Under the pieces are notes generated by a model that was given only the letters and a program-made list of their open reading frames with translations, was not told the origin of the DNA and did no database searches. A DNA stretch of 64,000 nucleotides from Mesorhizobium loti (GTDB lineage Bacteria; Pseudomonadota; Alphaproteobacteria; Rhizobiales; Rhizobiaceae): NCBI RefSeq assembly GCF_013170705.1, contig NZ_CP033334.1, positions 6,735,501 to 6,799,500 on the forward strand. Reading direction: 5' to 3'. The position numbers were made by a program, and so were the translations under genes. Positions within the stretch are counted from its first letter, which is position 1; every line of letters begins with the position of its first letter. This document shows positions 17,809-27,238 of this stretch, one piece after another.

Positions 17809-19101
17809 TCAGACAATCCCGCCCGAGCCGCCGGCGACGGCAGGGCGCTCGGCCGCGACCTTGGCGCGGTAGCCAGCCGCCCGGTAGGCGGCGACGGGAT
17901 CGATGGCGCCGCCGGTTTTCAGCCGCGCCATGGCCAGGATCGGCTCGACATCGGTGCGGTAGGCCGCCTTCAGCGTCTGCGTCGCCATCAGCGCGTCATT
18001 GCCGTCCTGGAAACCTTCGAGTGCCCTGCGGTCGACCAGCAGCGCCTGCGCATAGGCGCGCTGCACCTCGACCGCAGACAGCATCAGGCTTTCGATCGGA
18101 TCGGTGACGTTGTGGCTCTGGTCGAGCATGTGGGCCGGGTCAAAGCCGCCGGCGCCGGAAAGCTCGGCATCGACCAGTTCGTTGAAGACGAGAAACAGCC
18201 TGTAGGGATCGATCGAACCGGCATCGAGATCGTCGTCGCCATATTTCGAATCGTTGAAGTGGAAGCCGCCGAGTTTCTTGAACTGAATCAGCCGCGACAC
18301 GATCATCTCGATGTTGACGTTGGGCGCGTGGTGACCGAGGTCGACGAGGCAGAACGCCTTGTCGCCAAGCTCTTTCGCTATGATGTAGTTGGTGCCCCAG
18401 TCCTGCACGACGGTTGAATAGAAGGCCGGCTCGTACATCTTGTGCTCGGTGAACAGCTTCCAGTCGGCGGGCAGCCCGGCATAGACCTGCTTCATCGCAT
18501 CGAGATAGCGCTCGAATGCCTTGGCGAAATTGACCTGGCCCGGAAAATTCGAACCGTCGCCGATCCACACCGTCAGCGCCTTGGAGCCGAGCGTCTTGCC
18601 GATCTCGATGCATTCGAGATTGTGCTCGACCGCCTGCCGGCGGGTACCGGCATCGGCATGCGAGAGCGAGCCGAATTTGTAGGAAAGCGCTTGGTCCTTC
18701 GCGTCGGAGAAGGTGTTGGAATTCATGGCATCGAACCCGAGACCGAAACGCGAGGCCGCCTGCTTCAGTCGGTTCGGGTCGGCCTTGTCCCAAGGGATGT
18801 GCAAGGAAACGGTCGGTGTCGCCTGCGTCAACTGGCTGATGACGGCGCAATCCTCGATCTTGTCGAAGATGTCGCGCGGCTCACCGGCTCCGGGAAAGCG
18901 GGCAAAGCGGGTGCCCCCGGTGCCGACGCCCCAGGAGGGGATGGCCACGGCGAATTTCTCGACCTTGTCGCGGATAGCGTCGATGGCGATGCCGCGACGG
19001 TCGAGTCGCTCGCCGAGCGAGGCGTAGTCGTGCTCGAGGTCAGCCTTGCGGGCGATGTTATTTCTTTCGACGACGTCGGCGGAAATGATCGTTTCGGACA
19101 A
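17809..19101 (-). CDS. rhaI: L-rhamnose isomerase (rhizobial type)
   Basis: A 430-residue TIM-barrel sugar isomerase that converts L-rhamnose to L-rhamnulose. It contains VAIPSWGVGTGGTRFARFPG, the metal-site regions LTVWIGDGSNFPGQ, FTEHKMYEPAFYSTVVQDWG, LVDLGHHAPNVNIE and FHFNDSKYGDDDLD, characteristic of the Pseudomonas/Rhizobium-type enzyme rather than the E. coli RhaA type. It follows rhaD on the same strand with a 91-bp gap containing an intergenic repeat, and the pair forms the rhaDI catabolic transcript known in Rhizobium leguminosarum. Confidence 0.93.
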   Translation of the reverse strand: MSETIISADVVERNNIARKADLEHDYASLGERLDRRGIAIDAIRDKVEKFAVAIPSWGVGTGGTRFARFPGAGEPRDIFDKIEDCAVISQLTQATPTVSLHIPWDKADPNRLKQAASRFGLGFDAMNSNTFSDAKDQALSYKFGSLSHADAGTRRQAVEHNLECIEIGKTLGSKALTVWIGDGSNFPGQVNFAKAFERYLDAMKQVYAGLPADWKLFTEHKMYEPAFYSTVVQDWGTNYIIAKELGDKAFCLVDLGHHAPNVNIEMIVSRLIQFKKLGGFHFNDSKYGDDDLDAGSIDPYRLFLVFNELVDAELSGAGGFDPAHMLDQSHNVTDPIESLMLSAVEVQRAYAQALLVDRRALEGFQDGNDALMATQTLKAAYRTDVEPILAMARLKTGGAIDPVAAYRAAGYRAKVAAERPAVAGGSGGIV

Positions 19102-19130
19102 CTGCTATTCCTCCCAAATGCCAGTTGGCG

Positions 19131-19184
19131 CTGCCCCTCATCCGGCCCTTCGGGCCACCTTCTCCCCGTGAACGGGGAGAAGGA
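19131..19184. repeat. Intergenic palindromic repeat between rhaD and rhaI
   Basis: Two adjacent hairpins: GGCCC-TTC-GGGCC (19144-19156), then a perfect 12-bp stem CCTTCTCCCCGT / ACGGGGAGAAGG with a GA loop (19158-19183). This double-hairpin sequence recurs in intergenic regions of rhizobial and related genomes. Inside the rhaDI transcript it could stabilise the upstream mRNA or reduce rhaI expression. Confidence 0.8.
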
Positions 19185-19192
19185 GAGAAGGC

Positions 19193-21295
19193 CTAGCGCG
19201 TAAAGCTCTGCGCGTTGCCGGCGTCGACGTTGATGATGTTGCCGGTCGATTTGGCTGACATGTCGGAAGCAAAGAAATAGATCGCTTCGGCGATGTCTTC
19301 CGGGAAGACCGAGCGCTTCAGCATGGAGCGCGAACGGTAATGTTCCTCGAGGTCGTCCGTGGACATCTTGTAGGCGGCCGCACGCTGCTCTTTCCACTCG
19401 CCGGTCCAGATCTTGGAGCCGCGCAGCACGGCGTCCGGATTGACGACATTGACCCTGATCTGCGCTTCCGCGCCCTCCAGCGCGAGACACCGGGCGAGAT
19501 GGATCTCGGCGGCCTTGGCGGTGCAATAGGCGGCGGCGTTGGGCGAGGCGGCAAGGCCGTTCTTGGACGCGACGAAGACGACATTGCCGCCGATCTTCTG
19601 CACCCGAAACAGCCGAAACGCTTCTCTAGAGACCAGGAAGTAGCCGGTCGACAATATGTCCATGTTCTTGTTCCACAGCGCCAGCGACGTCTCCTCGATC
19701 GGCGCCGAGGAGGCGAGACCCGCGTTGGACACCAGGATGTCGATGCCGCCGAACTCGACCGCCGTTTCGGCGAAACCGGCTACGACCTGATCCTCCGAGG
19801 TGACGTTGATGACCACCGGCCGGACGAAATCCTTGCCGTACGCCTTCGCCAGTTCATCATTGGCGCTGGCGAGTGCTGCCTCGTCGATGTCGGCCAGCAC
19901 CACACAGGCGCCTTCGCGCAGCAGGCGGTTGGCCGTAGCGCGGCCGATGCCGCCGGCGCCGCCGGTGACCAGCGCGATCTGGCCGGCCAGCGACTTAGGC
20001 TTCGGCATGCGCTGCAGCTTCAGATCCTCGAGCAGCCAGTATTCGATATCGAAGGCTTCCTGTGCGGGCAGGCCGACATAGGACGAGACGGTCGAGGCGC
20101 CGCGCATGACATTGATGGCGTTGACGTAGAATTCGCCGGAGATCCGCGCCGTCGCCTTGTCGCCAGCGAAGGTGAACATGCCCACACCAGGCATCAGATA
20201 GACCACGGCGTTTGGATCGCGGATGGCAGGCGAGTCCGCATGCTTGCAGCTGTCGTAATAGGCCTGGTAGCCGACGCGGTATTTGGCGACGTCGTCGGCG
20301 AGGCGCGCGATCACCGCATCGACATCGGGCTTGGCCGGATCGAACTCGATGACCAGCGGGCGGATCTTGGTGCGCAGGAAATGGTCGGGGCATGAGGTGC
20401 CCAGTGCCGCCAGCGGGCGCAGATCCCTGGAGTTGACGAATTCGAGCACGGCGGCCGAATCGTCGAAATGGCCAAGCTTGTGGCTCTTTTCCGAGATCAG
20501 GCCGCGAATTCTGGGCATCAGTTTCGCGGCGATGGCGCGACGCTCAGCGGCGTCCAGCGACTTGACCACTTCGCCGCCGAAAATGGCGAGGCCCTCGGAG
20601 CGGCGCTCGAACCACTCGATCGCCTGGTTGATCACCGAGATCGTCGTCTCGTAGCATTCCTTGGGCGTGTCGCCCCAGGTGAACAGGCCGTGGCTTTCGA
20701 GGATGACCCCCTTGGCGGCGGGGTGTTCAACACAGAATTTCTCCAGCCACAGGCCAAGTTCGAAGCCGGGCCGCTTCCACGGCAGCCAGCCGATGGCGTC
20801 GCCGAAGATCTCCGTCGTCAACGCCTTGGAATCCCTAGCCGCGGCGATGGCGATGATGGCGTCGGGATGCATGTGGTCGACAAAAGGCTTCGGCACATAG
20901 GCATGCAGTGGCGTGTCGATCGAGGCCGCACGCGGATTTAAGTTGAAGGTGCAGTGGGGAAGATACCCCACCATCTCGTCCTCGTGCTCGACGCCGCGAT
21001 AGAGGCTTTTGAGCGCGCGCAGTTTGTCCATGTAGAGCGTGGCGAAACCGTCGAGCTTGATCGAAGCGCTGTCGCCGCCGGAGCCCTTGACCCAGAGCAC
21101 TTCGACATCAGCGCCGCTGAGCGGATCCTTCTGCCAGATCTTGGACGACGTGTTGCCACCGCCATAGTTGGTGACGCGCTTGTCGGAGCCGAGCGTGTTC
21201 GAGCGATAGACCAGAAGCTCAGGCCCGCTCATCCCCTGGGCCTTCGTATCGTCCCACAGATTGGCAAGGCGCGAGCCGGAGCGCTTGTCGAGCAT
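19193..21295 (-). CDS. rhaD: Bifunctional rhamnulose-1-phosphate aldolase / L-lactaldehyde dehydrogenase
   Basis: A 700-residue fusion. Residues about 25-400 are a class II aldolase domain (YGGGNTSSKIW, ILESHGLFTWGDTPKECYE with zinc-ligand His). Residues about 430-700 are a short-chain dehydrogenase with the Rossmann motif VTGGAGGIGRAT, NAGLASSAPIE, and the catalytic YCTAK. The aldolase half splits rhamnulose 1-phosphate to dihydroxyacetone phosphate and L-lactaldehyde; the SDR half is expected to oxidise the lactaldehyde. First gene of the rhaDI operon, divergent from rhaR, with the inverted repeat at 21365-21437 in its promoter. Confidence 0.95.
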   Translation of the reverse strand: MLDKRSGSRLANLWDDTKAQGMSGPELLVYRSNTLGSDKRVTNYGGGNTSSKIWQKDPLSGADVEVLWVKGSGGDSASIKLDGFATLYMDKLRALKSLYRGVEHEDEMVGYLPHCTFNLNPRAASIDTPLHAYVPKPFVDHMHPDAIIAIAAARDSKALTTEIFGDAIGWLPWKRPGFELGLWLEKFCVEHPAAKGVILESHGLFTWGDTPKECYETTISVINQAIEWFERRSEGLAIFGGEVVKSLDAAERRAIAAKLMPRIRGLISEKSHKLGHFDDSAAVLEFVNSRDLRPLAALGTSCPDHFLRTKIRPLVIEFDPAKPDVDAVIARLADDVAKYRVGYQAYYDSCKHADSPAIRDPNAVVYLMPGVGMFTFAGDKATARISGEFYVNAINVMRGASTVSSYVGLPAQEAFDIEYWLLEDLKLQRMPKPKSLAGQIALVTGGAGGIGRATANRLLREGACVVLADIDEAALASANDELAKAYGKDFVRPVVINVTSEDQVVAGFAETAVEFGGIDILVSNAGLASSAPIEETSLALWNKNMDILSTGYFLVSREAFRLFRVQKIGGNVVFVASKNGLAASPNAAAYCTAKAAEIHLARCLALEGAEAQIRVNVVNPDAVLRGSKIWTGEWKEQRAAAYKMSTDDLEEHYRSRSMLKRSVFPEDIAEAIYFFASDMSAKSTGNIINVDAGNAQSFTR

Positions 21296-21364
21296 AGGTA
21301 TCCTCCCTGGGACGCAAAAAGCCGCGGTCCATTTTGCCCGGAATGTCTACGCAAGAGGCTCGCT

Positions 21365-21437
21365 TGTCAATCACAAACGATCAATATCGATCATATTGCA
21401 CTGCACAATGAAATTATATGATCGGAAATGATTGACA
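21365..21437. promoter_or_regulatory. Candidate RhaR operator in the rhaD-rhaR divergent promoter
   Basis: A left half-site TGTCAATCA-n4-CGATCA (21365-21383) is mirrored by TGATCG-n4-TGATTGACA (21419-21437): 15 of 19 positions are symmetric, with half-sites 35 bases apart. A second CGATCA follows the first at a 10-base step (21388-21393). The 184-bp region serves both rhaDI and rhaR and the inverted repeat is centred in it. Assignment to the DeoR-family repressor RhaR is an inference from position and symmetry. Confidence 0.65.
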
Positions 21438-21479
21438 GTGCTTGTTTTGAGTGCCTAGATGGCAATGCAGGGAGGAACC

Positions 21480-22283
21480 ATGCACGAAAAAGAGCGCCAC
21501 AGGATCATTCTGTCCGCCGTCCAGGAAAAGCCTGTGGTGACGGTGCAGGAGATGGTCGACCTGACGGAGTCCTCCGAGGCGACGATCCGGCGTGACATCG
21601 CGGCTCTTCACGTGCAAAAGCGCCTGCGCCGGGTGCGCGGCGGCGCCGAGGCGATCTCGCCGCCGCAATTCATCGGCCTGGCCGGCCGGCCCTTTTCCGT
21701 CAACGAAACGATCAACGCCGCGCAGAAGCGGGCCATCGCCCGAGAAGCCGTGGAATTGTGCGGGGACGGCGAGCCGATCATCATCAATGGCGGCACCACC
21801 ACCTTCCAGATGGTGCATTTCCTGACCGGCCGCCGCATGCCGATCTTCACCAATTCGTTCCCGATCGCCGAGCATCTGCTCAAGCATTCCAAGAACACGG
21901 TGATGCTGTCGGGTGGCACCATCTACCGCGAGCAGAACATCATCCTGTCGCCCTTCGACAATGACGTGACGCGCAATTTCTACGCGCGCCGCATGTTCAT
22001 GGGGGCGCAAGGCCTGGGACCGCTCGGCCTGATGGAAGGCGATCCGCTGCTGATCCAGGCCGAGCAGAAGCTTATCGACCAGGCCGACGAATTGGTCGTG
22101 CTCGTCGATTCCTCGAAATTCCGCAAACGCTCCAGCCTGATCCTGTGCGGGTTGTCGCGCATCGCCACGGTCATCACCGATGACGGCATCGAGGATCGCG
22201 AAGCCAAGATGTTGGAGACCGCCGGCGTGACGCTGATCGTCGCCCGCAAATCGGCAAAGGAAGAATCTTCACTGCAGGCCTGA
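21480..22283 (+). CDS. rhaR: DeoR-family transcriptional regulator of rhamnose genes
   Basis: The ATG at 21480 follows GGAGG at the ideal distance and yields 267 residues. The N-terminal DeoR helix-turn-helix is VTVQEMVDLTESSEATIRRD, followed by the linker RRVRGGAEAI. The C-terminal sugar-phosphate sensor has INGGTTTFQMVHFL, TNSFPIAEHLLK, MLSGGTIY, VLVDSSKFRKRSSL and VITDDGIED. DeoR regulators respond to phosphorylated sugars. In R. leguminosarum RhaR represses the rhamnose operon, and the gene order here is the same. Confidence 0.92.
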   Translation: MHEKERHRIILSAVQEKPVVTVQEMVDLTESSEATIRRDIAALHVQKRLRRVRGGAEAISPPQFIGLAGRPFSVNETINAAQKRAIAREAVELCGDGEPIIINGGTTTFQMVHFLTGRRMPIFTNSFPIAEHLLKHSKNTVMLSGGTIYREQNIILSPFDNDVTRNFYARRMFMGAQGLGPLGLMEGDPLLIQAEQKLIDQADELVVLVDSSKFRKRSSLILCGLSRIATVITDDGIEDREAKMLETAGVTLIVARKSAKEESSLQA

Positions 22284-22331
22284 GACGCCCGCAGCGGCGA
22301 TGGAAATGCAACGCTCAAGGGAGGATATACG

Positions 22332-23327
22332 ATGAGCTTCTTGAAGAAATTGATGGTTACCGCGGCCTTTTCCGCCGCCATGTTCGTGAATGCGGCCTAT
22401 GCCGAGAATGTCAAGATCGCGCTGGTGGTGAAGTCGCTCGGCAACGGCTTCTTCGACGCGGCCAACAAGGGCGCCGAAGAGGCGGCCAAGGAACTCGGCG
22501 ACGTCGACATCATCTACACCGGCCCGACCAAGGCGACCGCCGAAGCGCAGATCGAAGTGGTCAACTCGCTGATCGCCCAGAAGGTCAACGCCATCGCCAT
22601 TTCCGCCAATGACGCCGACGCGCTGGTGCCGGTGCTGAAGAAGGCCATGGAGCGCGGCATCACCGTCATCTCCTGGGATTCCGGTGTCGCCAAGGAAGGC
22701 CGCCAGCTTCACCTCAACCCGTCCGATACCGGCCTGATCGGCGAGACCATCATCAAGCTTGCCGCCGACTACCTGCCGGAAGGCGGCGATGTCGCCATCT
22801 TGTCGGCCTCCTCGACCGCGACCAACCAGAACGCCTGGATCGACGCGGCCAAGAAAATCCTGCCGGAGAAGTTCCCCAAGATCAAACTCGTCGCCACCGT
22901 CTATGGCGATGACGACTCGGCCAAGAGCACCGACGAAGCCAAGGGCCTGCTGAAGTCCTACCCGAACCTCAAGGCGATCATCGCGCCGACCACCGTTGGC
23001 GTCGTTGCCGCCGCACAGGTCGTCACCGACGAGAACCTGATCGGCAAGGTCAACGTCACCGGCCTCGCGCTGCCGTCCGAGTTCAAGAAGTTCATCGACA
23101 ACGGCGCCAGCCAGGCGGTCGCGCTGTGGAACCCGATCGACCTCGGCTACTCCGCCGTCTACCTCGCCCATGACCTGGCGGTGAAGAAGGAAGAAGCAAA
23201 GCCCGGCGCCACGCTGTCGATCGGCCGCGTCGGCAAGGTGACGCTCGACGACACCAACTCGGCTGCGATGGCTCCGCCCTTCCAGTTCGACAAGACCAAC
23301 ATCGAAAAGTTCTCCAAGATCTATTGA
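22332..23327 (+). CDS. rhaS: Rhamnose ABC transporter, periplasmic substrate-binding protein
   Basis: A 331-residue type I periplasmic binding protein with a signal peptide (MSFLKKLMVTAAFSAAMFVNAAYA, cleavage after residue about 24). Family motifs: KIALVVKSLGNGFFDAANKG, IYTGPTKATAEAQIE, AISANDADALVPVLKKAMERG, WDSGVAK, and the hinge region DLGYSAVYLAHDLA. It captures L-rhamnose for RhaTPQ. It follows rhaR by 48 bases, with a GGGAGG ribosome-binding site, and is followed by a stem-loop at 23348, typical where the binding protein is needed in excess. Confidence 0.93.
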   Translation: MSFLKKLMVTAAFSAAMFVNAAYAENVKIALVVKSLGNGFFDAANKGAEEAAKELGDVDIIYTGPTKATAEAQIEVVNSLIAQKVNAIAISANDADALVPVLKKAMERGITVISWDSGVAKEGRQLHLNPSDTGLIGETIIKLAADYLPEGGDVAILSASSTATNQNAWIDAAKKILPEKFPKIKLVATVYGDDDSAKSTDEAKGLLKSYPNLKAIIAPTTVGVVAAAQVVTDENLIGKVNVTGLALPSEFKKFIDNGASQAVALWNPIDLGYSAVYLAHDLAVKKEEAKPGATLSIGRVGKVTLDDTNSAAMAPPFQFDKTNIEKFSKIY

Positions 23328-23347
23328 TCTCGGCCCCTCTCAAGCTG

Positions 23348-23379
23348 TCGCGGCGGGGCTCACGTCCCGCCGCGATTTT
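23348..23379 (+). terminator. Intercistronic stem-loop after rhaS
   Basis: A perfect 10-bp stem TCGCGGCGGG / CCCGCCGCGA with an 8-base loop is followed by TTTT. It lies 21 bases after the rhaS stop and before rhaT. Structures of this kind cause partial termination or protect the upstream mRNA, giving more binding protein than membrane components. Confidence 0.8.
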
Positions 23380-23413
23380 AAACGGACCTTGTTTCAGGGC
23401 TTGATACACAACC

Positions 23414-24955
23414 ATGGACACGACAGCCCAACACGGCGCGGCAATGGAGAGGCCCTTGGCCTCCACCCCACGCCTGACGCTGTCCGCCATCTCGAAGAGC
23501 TTTCCCGGCGTGCGCGCGCTGCACAATGTCAGCCTGTCGCTCTACCCCGGCCAGGTGACCGCATTGATCGGCGAGAACGGCGCCGGCAAGTCGACGCTGG
23601 TCAAGATCATGACAGGCATCTACCAACCGGATGCCGGCACGATCAGCATCGACGGCCAGGCCGTCACCCTGCCCAGCGCGCATGCCGCCTTCGGCCATGG
23701 GGTCACCGCCATCCATCAGGAAACGGTGCTGTTCGATGATTTGACGGTCGCTGAAAATATCTTTCTTGGCCATGCGCCACGCTCGCGCTTCGGCACCATC
23801 GACTGGCGCACGATGCGCAAGAATGCGCGCGAAGTGCTGGACACCATGCATGCCGGCCATATCGATGCCGACGCACGGCTGAAGGACCTCGGCATTGCCA
23901 ACAAGCACCTCGTCGCGGTGGCGCGCGCCATGTCGATCGACGCGCGGATCGTCATCATGGACGAGCCGACCGCCGCCCTTTCGATGAAGGAGATCGAGGA
24001 GCTTTTCCTGTTGATCGAATTCCTCAAGAGCGAGGGCAAAGCGATCCTGTTCATCAGTCACAAGTTCGACGAGATCTATCGTATCGCCGATCGCTACACG
24101 GTGTTCCGCGACGGCGAAATGGTCGGCGAAGGGCTGATCAAGGATGCCGGCCAGAGCCAGATCGTGCGCATGATGGTCGGCCGCTCGGTCGATCATATCT
24201 TTCCGCAGCGCAAGGCCGAGATCGGCGCGCCGGTGCTCTCGGTCGCCGGCCTGTCGCACCCGACCGAATTCAGGGATATCGGCTTCGAACTGCACAAGGG
24301 TGAGATCCTGGGCTTCTACGGCCTTGTCGGCGCCGGGCGCAGCGAGGTGATGCAGGCAATATCGGGCATCACCCGCGCCTCAGGCGGCACGATCACGTTG
24401 GACGGCAAGGTAATCGCGCCGAAATCAGCAGCGGATTCGATCGAAGCCGGCATCGTCTATGTGCCGGAGGAACGCGGCAAGCAAGGCGTGGTGATCGGCC
24501 TGCCGATCTTCCAGAACGTGTCGCTGCCCTCACTCAAGCGCACTTCCAAGTCAGGCCTGCTGCGGCTGTCGGAAGAGTTCGCGCTCGCCCGCTCCTACAC
24601 CGAGCGGCTTGACCTCAGGGCCTCCTCGCTCAGCCAGGATGTCGGCACGCTGTCGGGCGGCAACCAGCAGAAGATCGTCATCGCCAAATGGCTGGCGACC
24701 GCGCCCAAGGTGATCATCCTGGACGAACCGACCAAGGGCATCGACATCGGCTCCAAGGCCGCCGTGCACGGCTTCATGGCCGAACTCGTGGCGCAGGGCC
24801 TGTCGGTGATCATGGTGTCGTCGGAATTGCCGGAGATTCTCGGCATGTCCGACCGCGTCGTCGTGATGCGCGAGGGGCTTGTCGCGGCCGTCTACGACAA
24901 CAAGGGACTCGACGCCGAAACGCTGGTTCGGACAGCAGCGGGAATCGCGGCATGA
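23414..24955 (+). CDS. rhaT: Rhamnose ABC transporter, ATP-binding protein
   Basis: A 513-residue sugar-importer ATPase with two fused nucleotide-binding domains. The first has Walker [10 protein letters not shown], Walker B IVIMDEPTAALS. The second has the degenerate P-loop GFYGLVGAGRSEV, signature LSGGNQQK and Walker B VIILDEPTKGIDIG. This layout is that of the RbsA/MglA class, which powers pentose and deoxyhexose uptake. An ATG at 23444 (MERPLAS) is an alternative start. The stop overlaps the rhaP start as ATGA. R. leguminosarum RhaT is its counterpart and should not be confused with the E. coli RhaT permease. Confidence 0.94.
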   Translation: MDTTAQHGAAMERPLASTPRLTLSAISKSFPGVRALHNVSLSLYPGQVTALIGENGAGKSTLVKIMTGIYQPDAGTISIDGQAVTLPSAHAAFGHGVTAIHQETVLFDDLTVAENIFLGHAPRSRFGTIDWRTMRKNAREVLDTMHAGHIDADARLKDLGIANKHLVAVARAMSIDARIVIMDEPTAALSMKEIEELFLLIEFLKSEGKAILFISHKFDEIYRIADRYTVFRDGEMVGEGLIKDAGQSQIVRMMVGRSVDHIFPQRKAEIGAPVLSVAGLSHPTEFRDIGFELHKGEILGFYGLVGAGRSEVMQAISGITRASGGTITLDGKVIAPKSAADSIEAGIVYVPEERGKQGVVIGLPIFQNVSLPSLKRTSKSGLLRLSEEFALARSYTERLDLRASSLSQDVGTLSGGNQQKIVIAKWLATAPKVIILDEPTKGIDIGSKAAVHGFMAELVAQGLSVIMVSSELPEILGMSDRVVVMREGLVAAVYDNKGLDAETLVRTAAGIAA

Positions 24956-25929
24956 AGGCTCTCCTGAAATACCGCGAGATCTGGCTGGCCGCTGCCATCG
25001 TCGTGCTGATCGCGCTGATCTCGACCCGCTTCCCCGCCTTTGCCGATCCAGGCAATCTGCGCCAGGTATTCAACGACACCTCGATCCTGATGATCCTGGC
25101 GCTTGGGCAGATGGTGGTCATCCTGACGCGATCGATCGACCTGTCGATGGCCTCCAACCTTTGCTTCACCGGCATGATGGTGGCGATGCTGAATGCCGCG
25201 CACCCGGCGATCCCTATCCCGGTGCTGATCGTCACCGCGCTCGCCGTCGGGTTGGTGCTCGGGGCCATAAACGGCCTTCTGGTGTGGCGGCTGAACATCC
25301 CTTCGATCGTGGTGACATTGGGCACGCTGACCATCTATCGCGGCGCCACCTTCGTGCTGTCTGGCGGCGCCTGGGTCAATGCCGACAAGATGAGCCCTGA
25401 ATTCATCGGCTTCCAGCGCGCAGCCTTCCTCGGCATCCCGGTGCTGTCCTGGATCGCCATACTGGTCATCGCGCTGTTCTTCATCCTGATGACACGCACG
25501 GCGCTCGGCCGCTCGATCTACGCCATCGGCGTCAACCCGACGGCATCGGTCTATACCGGCATCGACGTCGGCCGGACGAAATTCATCGTCTTCTGCATCT
25601 CCGGCATGATCGGCGGCCTTGCCGGCTACCTCTGGATCTCACGCTACGTGATCGCCTCGGTCGAAGTCGCCAACGGCTATGAACTCAACATCATCGCCGC
25701 CTGTGTCATCGGCGGCATCTCGATCGCCGGCGGCATCGGCTCGGTCGGCGGCGCGGTGCTGGGGGCGCTGTTCCTCGGCATCATTTCCAATGCGCTGCCG
25801 GTCATCAACATCTCGCCCTTCTGGCAGATGGCGATTTCGGGCAGCGCCATCATCCTGGCCGTCGTGCTCAACGCTCGCGGCGAACGCCAGCAGGGCCGCA
25901 TCATCCTGAGAAAGGTGGAGGCGGCATGA
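24952..25929 (+). CDS. rhaP: Rhamnose ABC transporter, permease
   Basis: A 325-residue membrane protein of the BPD_transp_2 (RbsC-type) family, starting at the ATGA overlap with rhaT. About ten hydrophobic spans are seen. Family motifs include LGQMVVILTRSIDLSMASN, NIPSIVVTLGTLTIYRG and ARTKFIVF-type coupling region (GRTKFIVFCISGMIGGLAG), then GGISIAGGIGSVGGAVLGAL. Together with RhaQ it forms the heteromeric transmembrane channel. It overlaps rhaQ by ATGA, indicating tight coupling. Confidence 0.94.
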   Translation: MKALLKYREIWLAAAIVVLIALISTRFPAFADPGNLRQVFNDTSILMILALGQMVVILTRSIDLSMASNLCFTGMMVAMLNAAHPAIPIPVLIVTALAVGLVLGAINGLLVWRLNIPSIVVTLGTLTIYRGATFVLSGGAWVNADKMSPEFIGFQRAAFLGIPVLSWIAILVIALFFILMTRTALGRSIYAIGVNPTASVYTGIDVGRTKFIVFCISGMIGGLAGYLWISRYVIASVEVANGYELNIIAACVIGGISIAGGIGSVGGAVLGALFLGIISNALPVINISPFWQMAISGSAIILAVVLNARGERQQGRIILRKVEAA

Positions 25930-26921
25930 CCGACATCCCCGCCCCGCGCCATATTCCCGACCGGCTCGACAAGCCGCTGTCTTCAGCGATCTTTTCCTGG
26001 GAGGCGCTGCTGGTGGTGGTGGCCGTCGCCATCTTCGCCATCAACAGCTTCGCCTCGCCCTATTTCCTCGACCCCTATTCGCTGTCGGACCTGACCTTCA
26101 ACTTCACAGAGAAGGGCCTGATCGCCTTCGCCATGGCGCTGCTGATCATTTCGGGCGAGATCGATCTGTCGGTGGCCGCTATCATCGCGCTCGCCTCGAC
26201 CATGATGGGCATGGCGGTGCAGGCAGGTGCCGGAACCCCGGCGCTGGTGGCGATCGGCATCGTCGTCGGCCTCGGCTGCGGTGCCTTCAACGGACTGCTG
26301 GTGACACGGCTCGGTCTGCCCTCCATCGTCGTCACCATCGGCACGATGAGCCTGTTTCGCGGCATCGCCTTCATCATCCTCGGCGACCAGGCCTACAAGG
26401 GCTACCCCGAAAGCTTCGCCTTCTTCGGCCAGGGCTATGTCTGGTGGGTCGTGTCGTTCGAACTGGTGCTCTTCCTGATCGCGGCCGTCGTCTACTGGTT
26501 CCTCCTGCACCGCACCAGCTTCGGCCGCCGTGTCTTCGCCATCGGCAACAATCCGGTCGCGGCTCAGTTTTCCGGCGTGCGCGTCGGCCGCATCAAATTC
26601 ATCCTGTTCTGCCTGACCGGACTGATGTCGGGCATCGCCTCGGTGCTGATCACTTCGCGGCTTGGTTCGACAAGGCCGTCGATCGCGCAAGGCTATGAGC
26701 TGGAAGTCATCACCATGGTGGTGCTCGGCGGCGTCAGCATTCTGGGCGGCGCCGGCAGCATTGTCGGCGTGGTGCTCGCGGCCTTCATCATGGGGCTTGT
26801 GACCTTCGGCCTCGGCCTGCTCAACGTTCCCGGTATCGTCATGTCGATCTTCATCGGCCTGCTGCTGATCATCGTCATCGCGCTGCCGATCGTCTGGCGG
26901 CGGCTGCGCGGGGGACGCTGA
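25926..26921 (+). CDS. rhaQ: Rhamnose ABC transporter, second permease
   Basis: A 331-residue paralogue of RhaP with the same topology. A longer cytoplasmic N-terminus ([20 protein letters not shown]) precedes the first span [19 protein letters not shown]. Motifs: [57 protein letters not shown], and the terminal [20 protein letters not shown]. It pairs with RhaP. Its stop and the rhaU start share a base (TGATG). Confidence 0.94.
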   Translation: MTDIPAPRHIPDRLDKPLSSAIFSWEALLVVVAVAIFAINSFASPYFLDPYSLSDLTFNFTEKGLIAFAMALLIISGEIDLSVAAIIALASTMMGMAVQAGAGTPALVAIGIVVGLGCGAFNGLLVTRLGLPSIVVTIGTMSLFRGIAFIILGDQAYKGYPESFAFFGQGYVWWVVSFELVLFLIAAVVYWFLLHRTSFGRRVFAIGNNPVAAQFSGVRVGRIKFILFCLTGLMSGIASVLITSRLGSTRPSIAQGYELEVITMVVLGGVSILGGAGSIVGVVLAAFIMGLVTFGLGLLNVPGIVMSIFIGLLLIIVIALPIVWRRLRGGR

Positions 26922-27238
26922 TGCCGCAGAAATACGCGTTCAAGATGCAGCTCAAGCCCGGCATGAAGGCCGAGTACAGGAAGCGTCACGACGAGATCTG
27001 GCCGGCGCTGATCGCGCTCTTGAAGCAGGCCGGCGTCTCCGATTACTCGATACATCTCGACGAGGAGACCAACACCCTGTTCGGCGTGCTGTGGCGGCGC
27101 GACGACCACAGCATGGACGAATTGCCCAAGCATCCGGTGATGCAGCGCTGGTGGGCTGACATGGCCGACATCATGGAAACCAGGCCTGACAACGAGCCGG
27201 TGGTGGTGCCGCTGGAAACCGTGTTCCATATGGAATGA
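26921..27238 (+). CDS. rhaU: L-rhamnose mutarotase
   Basis: A 105-residue dimeric alpha-beta barrel protein of the RhaM/RhaU family. [20 protein letters not shown] contains the active-site His, followed by [35 protein letters not shown] with the Trp pair, and the terminal LETVFHME. It interconverts alpha- and beta-rhamnose so that the isomerase and transporter receive the right anomer. Length is exactly typical. It is embedded in the rha operon with overlaps on both sides. Confidence 0.95.
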   Translation: MPQKYAFKMQLKPGMKAEYRKRHDEIWPALIALLKQAGVSDYSIHLDEETNTLFGVLWRRDDHSMDELPKHPVMQRWWADMADIMETRPDNEPVVVPLETVFHME

